A DNA stretch of 9,748 bases, taken from contig CAJTKI010000012.1 of assembly GCA_910576875.1 (NCBI GenBank), positions 19,890 to 29,637 of the forward strand. Reading direction: 5' to 3'. Positions 1-5,941 of this stretch are shown piece by piece. The notes beneath the pieces are model-generated. The model saw nothing but the letters and a program-made list of their open reading frames with translations. It was not told where the DNA came from and did no database searches. The stretch's first letter is position 1; every line of letters starts with the position of its first letter. The position numbers and the translations under genes were made by a program. Origin of the DNA: an uncultured Christensenella sp. GTDB taxonomy: Bacteria; Bacillota; Clostridia; Christensenellales; UBA3700.

Positions 1-952
1 CATAACTTTTTTGCCGTTGTGCATCTGTTGTCGATAAAGCATACGCTAAATATTTAGAGTTTTGATTATGCTTCATAACCAATATGTCACCACCCGCGAG
101 ACATTTATTGTCGCCCAAATATGTACAAGATTTTGCAATTTCTTCCACACTTTCACCTGTTATGGCAAACAAAATATCTCCTTTTTCAAAATATTTTTTC
201 GATGATATTTTTAGCTCGTTCGTGTGCGATACACAATTATCAAACCAAATATCGTAAGTCGTATAAATTTCGCCATATCGAACGCACTGTATACCTTCTG
301 ATGTTACTTCATCACGCCTAATACCTGCACCTCGATACATTGCTGTTGCTATTTCTCCCAGTGTTTTATTATCCGATTTTTGTCCTAAGATTAAACTATC
401 CCGATAAAACTCATACTGTTTCTTTCTCGCTGTAAGCTCTGCTGTAAGCTCTGCTGTAAGCTCTGCTGTAAGCTCTGTGAAATTGTCCAAGATGCGGACA
501 ATTTCACGCTGTACTTCAATCGGCGGCACGGGAACTTTCAGACTTGCCAATTTACTACTTGATACGCTCGGAATACCTGCACCAACTTGTGACGACATCA
601 ATTCTTTTTCATAGTTTTTAATTATGTGATAAAGTAACCTATAATTTATCTCAATTTTAGGATTAACTAATACATAGCAATGCGCACCCGCCCAAAATTT
701 GGTAGTAATATAATTTACATAACCGGCAGATGCACCGCCTTGACTTATGGTAATTAAGTTTTTACCAAAATTAAATTCATCCCAAAATCCAGATGGATTT
801 ATTCCGCCATTTATAACGGGATATTTACCTGCCGGCAGTAAGCCTTCTTTATTGAGTTGCTTTCCTTTTTTTATTTCGCATAGCTCGCCGAGCTCTTTAT
901 ACTCAACTCCGTTAGGACATAGAGTATTTATCAATTCTCCAAGTTTACTCAT
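1..952 (-). CDS. hsdS: Type I restriction-modification specificity subunit HsdS (partial, C-terminus beyond left edge)
   Basis: This is the DNA-recognition subunit of a type I restriction-modification enzyme; it binds HsdM and HsdR and sets the target sequence. The first 317 codons are present and open. The start is the ATG at 952, which overlaps the hsdM stop as ATGA (949-952) and has GGAG at 958-961, so translation is probably coupled to hsdM. Layout: first target-recognition domain at about residues 20-140 (GELCEIKKGKQLN near its start), the central conserved helix region at about 143-186 (VPPIEVQREIVRILDNF, then TEL-TAEL-TAEL-TAEL-TARKKQY), and a second recognition domain from about 196 to the edge. 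The TAEL spacer is the hallmark of the EcoR124 family, where repeat number sets the gap between half-sites. Base composition is far more AT-rich than the rest of the window, which suggests horizontal acquisition or domain exchange. The missing end should be roughly 70-100 residues. Confidence 0.95.
   Translation of the reverse strand, partial: MSKLGELINTLCPNGVEYKELGELCEIKKGKQLNKEGLLPAGKYPVINGGINPSGFWDEFNFGKNLITISQGGASAGYVNYITTKFWAGAHCYVLVNPKIEINYRLLYHIIKNYEKELMSSQVGAGIPSVSSSKLASLKVPVPPIEVQREIVRILDNFTELTAELTAELTAELTARKKQYEFYRDSLILGQKSDNKTLGEIATAMYRGAGIRRDEVTSEGIQCVRYGEIYTTYDIWFDNCVSHTNELKISSKKYFEKGDILFAITGESVEEIAKSCTYLGDNKCLAGGDILVMKHNQNSKYLAYALSTTDAQRQKSY
429..476 (-). repeat. Four perfect 12-bp tandem repeats in hsdS (TAEL-coding)
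   Basis: The plus strand reads GCTGTAAGCTCT four times without mismatch at 429-440, 441-452, 453-464 and 465-476. In the hsdS frame this gives TEL followed by three complete TAEL tetrapeptides and TA. Each unit is exactly four codons, so gain or loss keeps the frame. In EcoR124I and EcoR124II (known family members), a change from two to three TAEL copies lengthens the non-specific spacer of the recognition site by one base pair. Confidence 0.97.
477..507. repeat. Perfect 12-bp inverted repeat with 7-bp centre inside hsdS
   Basis: The arms are GTGAAATTGTCC (477-488) and GGACAATTTCAC (496-507), exact reverse complements separated by seven bases (489-495). The repeat directly abuts the TAEL tandem array and encodes REIVRILDNFT of the central conserved region. 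The size and symmetry resemble the core sites of tyrosine recombinases (two 11-13-bp arms around a 6-8-bp crossover region). Phase-variable hsdS loci are known to recombine at inverted repeats in conserved parts of hsdS. No recombinase gene or second copy is visible in the window, so a recombination role is inference; it could also be a fortuitous result of codon choice. Confidence 0.85.
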
Positions 953-2502
953 TCCAACTCCGCAATAATCTTATTGATTTCTTCCCGCAAGACTGCTTCG
1001 CGTGCAACGATTTCATCTATCTGTTTGTTGAGTTCGTTTATATCAATCTTTTCGCGCGTATCTTGCTTTTCGACATAGGTACTGACGGACAAGTTGAAAT
1101 CATGATCTGCTATGACCGAATTTTTGACGACCTTTGCCAGATAGTCGACATCTTTGCGATCGACGAAAAGTCGCAGAATATGATCGATGTTGGCTTGTGT
1201 CAACTTGTTGTTGTTCGTGACTTTGACAAACTCTTGGCTCGCATCGATCAAAAGCGTATCGTCGCTGAATTTCGATTTTTTGAGTACCATGATGCAAGTT
1301 GCTATACTCGTTCCGAAAAAGAGATTGCTCGGCAGTTGTATAATGCAGTCGATATAATTGTTTTCAATCAGATATTTACGGATTTTCTGTTCCGCTCCGC
1401 CGCGATAAAAAATGCCGGGGAAGCAAACGATCGCCGCAACGCCGTTTGTCGCCAGCCACGCAAGCGAATGCATGATGAACGCCATATCGGCATAGCTTTT
1501 CGGCGCAAGTATTCCTGCCGGGCTGAAACGAGTATCGTTTATAAGCAACGGGTTGGCGCTGCCTTCCCACTTCGTGGAATACGGCGGGTTGGACACGATT
1601 GCCTCAAACGGCTCCTCATCCCAATGCTGCGGGTGCAAAAGCGTATCTTCGTGTGCGATATCGAATTTTTCGTACCCGATATCGTGTAAAAACATATTAA
1701 TCCGACAAAGGTTATATGTCGTCAAATTGATCTCTTGTCCGAAAAATCCTTGCCGCACATGATCTTTGCCCAAAATTTTGGCAAATTTCAACAACAACGA
1801 TCCGCTGCCGCATGCCGGATCGTACACCTTGTTGACCTCGGTTTTCCCGACAATCGTCAATCTGGTCAAAAGCTCGGATACTTCCTGCGGCGTAAAATAC
1901 TCTCCGCCCGATTTGCCCGCATTGCTTGCGTACATCCCCATCAAAAACTCATATGCGTCCCCGAATGCGTCGATCGTATTATCGCGATAGTTGCCGAGTT
2001 TCATATCCCCGATGCTGTCGAGCAGCTTTACGAGTTTTTCGTTTCTTCTCGCAACCGAAGAACCGAGCTTATTGGAATTGACGTCGATGTCGTCGAATAA
2101 CCCTTTGAAATTCGCTTCGCTGTCCGCGCCCCGCGCCGAATTTTCGATAGCCTTGAACGTCTTTTCGAGCAGCTCGTTCAAATCCGGATTGGTCTTCGCC
2201 ATTTTACGGACGTTTACAAAAAGTTGACTCGGTAAAATGAAGAAGCCTTTCGCCGATACCATATCGGCGCGCGCTTGTTCCGCTTCCGCGTCGGACAGGC
2301 GTGCATAATCGAAATCGAGATTTCCAACCGCATGCTCTCCGGCATTGATATAGTCCGCAATGTTTTCGGAGATATACCGATAAAACATAAAACCCAATAC
2401 ATATTGCTTAAAGTCCCAACCGTCCACACTGCCGCGCAGGTCGTTGGCGATATTCCATATAGCTTTATATAGTTCTTCGCGTTCTTGTTCTCTGTTGTTC
2501 AT
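949..2502 (-). CDS. hsdM: Type I restriction-modification DNA methyltransferase subunit HsdM
   Basis: This 517-residue protein is the modification subunit: with HsdS it transfers methyl groups from S-adenosylmethionine to adenine N6 in the target, and with HsdR it forms the restriction complex. The N-terminal HsdM domain (about 1-150) contains SVDGWDFKQYVLGFMFYRYISE, typical of EcoR124-type HsdM. The methylase domain has TPQEVSELL (204-212), the SAM-binding motif DPACGSG (228-234) and the catalytic NPPY (305-308). The length matches the family (about 500-530). The ATG at 2502 is chosen over an in-frame ATG at 2589 because it has AAGGAG at 2512-2517 with 9-nt spacing, and because the longer form would add 29 non-family residues and overlap the preceding gene. 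It is 70 nt downstream of the YbaK-like gene and overlaps hsdS by 4 nt. The reading frame is intact and all key motifs are present, so it is probably active. Confidence 0.97.
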   Translation of the reverse strand: MNNREQEREELYKAIWNIANDLRGSVDGWDFKQYVLGFMFYRYISENIADYINAGEHAVGNLDFDYARLSDAEAEQARADMVSAKGFFILPSQLFVNVRKMAKTNPDLNELLEKTFKAIENSARGADSEANFKGLFDDIDVNSNKLGSSVARRNEKLVKLLDSIGDMKLGNYRDNTIDAFGDAYEFLMGMYASNAGKSGGEYFTPQEVSELLTRLTIVGKTEVNKVYDPACGSGSLLLKFAKILGKDHVRQGFFGQEINLTTYNLCRINMFLHDIGYEKFDIAHEDTLLHPQHWDEEPFEAIVSNPPYSTKWEGSANPLLINDTRFSPAGILAPKSYADMAFIMHSLAWLATNGVAAIVCFPGIFYRGGAEQKIRKYLIENNYIDCIIQLPSNLFFGTSIATCIMVLKKSKFSDDTLLIDASQEFVKVTNNNKLTQANIDHILRLFVDRKDVDYLAKVVKNSVIADHDFNLSVSTYVEKQDTREKIDINELNKQIDEIVAREAVLREEINKIIAELE

Positions 2503-2511
2503 CCCGACGTA

Positions 2512-2517
2512 CTCCTT
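2512..2517 (-). promoter_or_regulatory. Shine-Dalgarno site of hsdM
   Basis: AAGGAG on the minus strand (within GGGAAGGAGT) lies 9 nt before the ATG at 2502. It decides the hsdM start against the longer upstream frame. I see no good promoter in the 70-nt gap 2503-2572, so hsdM may be read from upstream. Confidence 0.8.
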
Positions 2518-2572
2518 CCCGATATTCGTATACTCCGATCGTACAACGCTGCGATTCGTTTTGCGCGGCGCG

Positions 2573-3049
2573 CTATTCGCCCCCGACAATCTTGCAGACG
2601 TCGATCCATCGGCGATAGCCGGACACGCGTTCCAATTCCTCGATCGTGAGGCGGATCGCGCTGTTCGAGCTGCCGCACGCGGGATACACCGCGTCGAATC
2701 GGCGCAACGACGCGTCCAGATAGACGGTTACTCCGTCCTCGACGCCGAACGGACATACGCCGCCCACGGCGTGCCCGATCCGCGCTTCGACCTGATCGAA
2801 CGGAATCATTTTCGCCTTAGCGGCAAATTGGCTTTTATACTTGGCGTTGTCGATCTTGCAATCTCCTGCCGCAACGATCAGAATCGGCTCGTCGCCGATC
2901 AAAAAAGACAGTGTTTTCGCGATTTCGCCTTCCCGACAGCCAATCGCCTGCGCGGCAAGCGCGACGGTCGCCGACGAAACGTCGAACGCAATCATGCGCG
3001 CGTCCATTCCGAACGTTTGCAGATATGCTTTTGCCCGATCCCACGACAT
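2573..3049 (-). CDS. YbaK/ProX-family aminoacyl-tRNA deacylase-like protein
   Basis: This 158-residue protein belongs to the YbaK/EbsC (aminoacyl-tRNA editing) family, cytosolic proteins that hydrolyse mischarged tRNAs such as Cys-tRNA(Pro) or Ala-tRNA(Pro), or resemble the editing domain of ProRS. Visible family features: the N-terminal SSATVALAAQAIG stretch (25-37), the IAKTLSFL motif with the probable catalytic Lys45 (43-50), ILIVAAGDCKID (56-67), and the GGVCPFG loop (96-102). The length is normal for the free-standing family. The substrate cannot be read from sequence. The start fits the family N-terminus, but there is no clear Shine-Dalgarno in front of it. It lies 28 nt after the alpha-CTD/WG gene and 70 nt before hsdM, all on the same strand, so it is probably co-transcribed with its upstream neighbour. 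Its composition matches the GC-rich host background rather than hsdS. Confidence 0.9.
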   Translation of the reverse strand: MSWDRAKAYLQTFGMDARMIAFDVSSATVALAAQAIGCREGEIAKTLSFLIGDEPILIVAAGDCKIDNAKYKSQFAAKAKMIPFDQVEARIGHAVGGVCPFGVEDGVTVYLDASLRRFDAVYPACGSSNSAIRLTIEELERVSGYRRWIDVCKIVGGE

Positions 3050-3077
3050 TTCGGATACCCGATTCCCGATGCGCCGC

Positions 3078-4079
3078 TCAGCGCCAGAAGACTTTCAGCG
3101 TCTCGCGATTGAGCACGCCCCATCTGCCGTCCGCGTACACGATCGCCTTGTCGTCGGCAAACGCCGTCGCGATCTCGAAGATAAAATCGATGACCTGATT
3201 GCCCTGCGGATCGATATATCCCGACTTGTCGCCGAGCGTGACGCTCGCCAGTCCTTGGCAAAAATTGGTCGCGGTATCGTAGCGATAATCGATGACGATA
3301 TCGCCGTTGCGGTCGATATAGCCGAGTTTGCCGTCCTTTTCCACGCACGCCAGCCCTTCCGAAAACGGATACGCTTCGTCGAACGTCGGCGCGATCAGGA
3401 CGTTGCCTTTCCAATCTTTATATCCCCAGCTGCCTTTGCGGCAGAACTTGACCAAACTCTCCGGCGTCAGCGGCGGGCGTTCCGCGCGCGCGACGACGGG
3501 ACGCGTCCGCTTGCCTTGCAAGATCTCGTTGATCGTCATGCCGGCGTATTGGCGCGACAAACTGTCGTTGAGTCCCTTATTGACTTGATAGATCTGCGCG
3601 ATTCTGCGTCTGCGCTCTTCCTGTTCCGGATCGGGACGGCGATTGCGTTCGTTGCGCATGCGTCGTCTGTCGTCCTGTCTGCCGCGCCGCGTATCCTGCG
3701 CGCGATCGGCGCGGTTGGGACGGTCTGCGCGCGGCGGACGCTGATCGGACGGACGCGACGCGTCGGCTTGCGCCGGCGCTCCGCTCGGTTGCGGCGCGTC
3801 TTCCGGACGAAAATCCAAGCCCAATTCCGCCAATTTGCGTTGGACTTCGATACAATTTTTCTTGCCGAAATTCTGAATGCGATACATCTGCGACATCCGC
3901 CGCGCCGCAATATCGCGCGCGGTGCGGATTCCGCCCGCCGCTAGCGCGTCCCGCGTGCGTTCGCTCAGCCCCAACGCGTCCAGTTCCAACGCCAATTTTT
4001 CAGCGTCGCCCTGCGGTTGGTAATGATCCTGCGTCATCGCGCGCCGCGGTCTGCGGCGGCGTCTGTTGTCGTTTCCCAT
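3078..4079 (-). CDS. RNA polymerase alpha-CTD-like domain fused to WG repeats
   Basis: This 333-residue protein is not a known named gene. Residues 1-14 are Arg-rich. Residues about 27-91 closely resemble the C-terminal domain of RNA polymerase alpha, ending in IQNFGKKNCIEVQRKLAELG. Aligned by eye to E. coli alpha, the DNA-contact residues R265, G296, K298 and E302 correspond to R41, G72, K74 and E78, whereas N268, C269 and S299 are replaced by D44, A45 and N75. Residues about 92-160 form a disordered, Arg/Pro/Asp-rich linker. Residues about 215-333 hold WG-type repeats (GSWGYKDWKGNVLI, KLGYIDRNGDIVI, KSGYIDPQGNQVI, GRWGVLN). No signal peptide or membrane helix is seen, so it is cytosolic, and nucleic-acid or RNAP-associated binding is inferred. 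The ATG at 4079 is preferred over the ATG at 4115 because a promoter ends 7 nt before it, implying a leaderless mRNA; an ATG at 4040 is possible. Confidence 0.85.
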   Translation of the reverse strand: MGNDNRRRRRPRRAMTQDHYQPQGDAEKLALELDALGLSERTRDALAAGGIRTARDIAARRMSQMYRIQNFGKKNCIEVQRKLAELGLDFRPEDAPQPSGAPAQADASRPSDQRPPRADRPNRADRAQDTRRGRQDDRRRMRNERNRRPDPEQEERRRRIAQIYQVNKGLNDSLSRQYAGMTINEILQGKRTRPVVARAERPPLTPESLVKFCRKGSWGYKDWKGNVLIAPTFDEAYPFSEGLACVEKDGKLGYIDRNGDIVIDYRYDTATNFCQGLASVTLGDKSGYIDPQGNQVIDFIFEIATAFADDKAIVYADGRWGVLNRETLKVFWR

Positions 4080-4086
4080 GTCTCTA

Positions 4087-4115
4087 ATGCTATCACAATT
4101 TCGCGCGCATTTCAA
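4087..4115 (-). promoter_or_regulatory. Sigma70-type promoter with extended -10 for the alpha-CTD/WG gene
   Basis: On the minus strand, -35 TTGAAA (4110-4115), a 17-bp spacer and -10 TAGCAT (4087-4092), with TGA directly before the -10 (extended TGn). Seven bases separate the -10 from the ATG at 4079, so transcription should start at or next to the A of the start codon. There is no room for a Shine-Dalgarno site. Confidence 0.65.
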
Positions 4116-4152
4116 CCGCTTTCCGCCATTTATATTTTTTTGGATTATGCAG

Positions 4153-4181
4153 TTGTCCTTTTGCGCGCGCTATGATATAAT
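4153..4181 (+). promoter_or_regulatory. Strong sigma70-type promoter with extended -10 for the membrane-anchored protein gene
   Basis: -35 TTGTCC (4153-4158), a 17-bp spacer, and a perfect -10 TATAAT (4176-4181) preceded by TGA (extended TGn). The ATG at 4189 begins after 7 further bases (ACGACGT), so the predicted start site falls on or just before the start codon. It is back-to-back with the minus-strand promoter, with 37 bp between the two -35 elements, including an AT-rich stretch at about 4128-4141. Confidence 0.8.
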
Positions 4182-4188
4182 ACGACGT

Positions 4189-5910
4189 ATGGACAAGCAT
4201 CGTTCGTATTCGACTGCGCTTCGACTGCTTGCGGCAATCCTGTGTCTGCTCGCCTGTCTGACGGCGACGATCGGGGCGCAAAGCGTCGCGGCGGAAGAAT
4301 CCAACTCCGATCTGCGGATCGAGATCGACGGCGATACCCGTATGAGCGCATACGGGGAATCTTTTGCGTACACGCTCGGCACGACGCTGTGCGTCGCGGA
4401 CGCCAACCGTCTGACGACGCTGCGCGCGGCGGTGCAATCCGCGCCGACGCACGTGGCGATGACGGGCGGACGTCTCGTCGTGCGCACGCAGGACGGCGCG
4501 CTGACGTTCTTTGCCTACGACGCGCAAGGCGTGCGGCGGATCGACAGCCCGTTCGCAGATACGGCGCTGGGCAACAAAAACGTGCATTCCGTCGCGACGT
4601 TGCAAGACGGCACCGTGCGTTGCATGACCGACGACGGCGTGCTGTTGCTCGACTTTGCCGAACATACGGTGACGCAGACTTTTTCCAACAAAAACAGTTT
4701 GTTCCGCTTCTCCGCTTGGAGCATCGACGTCTCGACCGCAAAATACGTGCTGTACGGCGTGCTCGACGGGCGGTTGTACCGCATCGACGATATGACGATG
4801 ATCACCGAGCCGACTTTGGAGCGGTATGCGGTCGCGGGGATTTCCGGCGTGCGATCCGTCGCCGCGGGCAACGGTCGAGTCTATCTGAGCACGGCGGACG
4901 GCTTGCAGGCGTACGACCACGAGCATGCCGCGTTGACGCCCGTGTTGCCCGACATCGTACCCGATCCGGACGCGCCGTTGCACGTCGCGGGCAACTATCT
5001 GTACGCGCTGTGCCGCTCGGACCTGTCGATCAAACAATACGTGCTCTACGACGGCGTGCGCTACGTCAACAGCTTTGACAACAATCTGTACCGCGATCCG
5101 CAGCAATACGACGACGTGCGACTGCTCCGGACGACGGCGACCGCATCGGCGTACATTTCGCCGAAGAATCTGCACATCGCGTTTTCGGTGACCGAACAGA
5201 CGTATTTGCTGCATCTGCACAACGTGCAATTCGGCAACCGCACATTCGGCTACGTCACGGACGGCAAAGGCAATTACGGCTATATCGCGGCGGACGGATC
5301 CGCTCCGGTGACTACGGTGCAGGCGAGCGATTCCACGCCGTTCGGCGCTTACGCGATGCCGTTGCATCCCGATACGCCGATCTACGAATATCCGCTCGCG
5401 CAGAGCAAGCAGATCGCCCGACTGCCCGTCGAGCAAATGCTGACGGTATTGGACAACGTCGGCGGCGAAAGTCTGTCCGAATGGGGCTGGTATCACGTCG
5501 CGTACACCGAAGCGGGCGCATACCGCACCGGATACGTCCGCGGCAGCGACCTTGCGCCCTACACCGATCTGCACGCGCCGAGCGTGCGCAAAGACGCGAC
5601 AATTTCGGCGTCCAAATTCGGCGCGATCGTCAAGGCGTATCGCCTGCCCAGCACGGACAGCGAAGTCGTGCGCGAATACGTGGACGGCGAACGCGTCACG
5701 TTGGCGGAACAGTACGATCCCCGTTCGGAATGGACGCGCATCGTATTGGGCGACACGTACGCATACGTACCCACGTCGGCGTTGCACTTCAAGGGACTGA
5801 CCGGCGTGCAAATCGCGGTCATCGTGATCGTCTGCGCGTTGGCGCTCGCGACGGTCTGCGTCGGCGTTACGCTTGCGGTGCGCAAACGACGCGACGCGCG
5901 CTATTCTTAA
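4189..5910 (+). CDS. Secreted, C-terminally membrane-anchored protein with repeat region and two SH3-like domains
   Basis: This 573-residue protein has no name that I recognise. Residues 1-35 are a signal peptide (basic start, hydrophobic LRLLAAILCLLACLTATIGA, likely cut after an Ala at about 30-35). Residues about 45-350 contain recurring short beta-strand units (GGRLVVRTQDG, DGTVRCMTDDGVLLL, DGRLYRIDD, NGRVYLSTADGLQAY), suggesting a beta-propeller-like fold. Two bacterial SH3-like modules follow at about 385-458 and 474-535. A membrane helix at about 538-564 ends in a basic tail (RKRRDARYS), so the bulk faces outward. A role in envelope sensing, cell-wall contact or scaffolding is inference. 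The ATG at 4189 fits the signal peptide and the promoter, but has no Shine-Dalgarno. The gene ends 31 nt before leuC with no terminator between. The long antisense frame opposite it is a codon-bias artefact. Confidence 0.88.
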   Translation: MDKHRSYSTALRLLAAILCLLACLTATIGAQSVAAEESNSDLRIEIDGDTRMSAYGESFAYTLGTTLCVADANRLTTLRAAVQSAPTHVAMTGGRLVVRTQDGALTFFAYDAQGVRRIDSPFADTALGNKNVHSVATLQDGTVRCMTDDGVLLLDFAEHTVTQTFSNKNSLFRFSAWSIDVSTAKYVLYGVLDGRLYRIDDMTMITEPTLERYAVAGISGVRSVAAGNGRVYLSTADGLQAYDHEHAALTPVLPDIVPDPDAPLHVAGNYLYALCRSDLSIKQYVLYDGVRYVNSFDNNLYRDPQQYDDVRLLRTTATASAYISPKNLHIAFSVTEQTYLLHLHNVQFGNRTFGYVTDGKGNYGYIAADGSAPVTTVQASDSTPFGAYAMPLHPDTPIYEYPLAQSKQIARLPVEQMLTVLDNVGGESLSEWGWYHVAYTEAGAYRTGYVRGSDLAPYTDLHAPSVRKDATISASKFGAIVKAYRLPSTDSEVVREYVDGERVTLAEQYDPRSEWTRIVLGDTYAYVPTSALHFKGLTGVQIAVIVIVCALALATVCVGVTLAVRKRRDARYS

Positions 5911-5941
5911 TCGAAAAATTTTACGTTACGGGAGATTTGAT

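Noticed and set aside
429..476. Tandem 12-bp units considered as a CRISPR array
   Set aside because: There are no spacers between units, and the repeats are in frame inside hsdS.
747..968. Plus-strand ORF of 73 codons (and another at 121-321)
   Set aside because: Both lie opposite a continuous and well-recognised hsdS frame and lack supporting signals.
2503..2589. N-terminal extension of HsdM to an ATG at 2589
   Set aside because: The extension overlaps the YbaK-like gene, matches nothing expected in HsdM and bypasses the well-placed AAGGAG at 2512-2517.
4093..5811. A 572-codon open frame on the minus strand opposite the membrane-anchored protein gene
   Set aside because: The sense strand has a promoter, signal peptide, domains and membrane helix, whereas the antisense product is Arg/Val/His-rich filler caused by codon bias.
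5870..5916. A possible promoter for leuC (TTGCGG, 18 bp, TATTCT) overlapping the end of the preceding gene
   Set aside because: The -35 matches consensus at only three positions and there is no extended -10; too weak to list as a feature.
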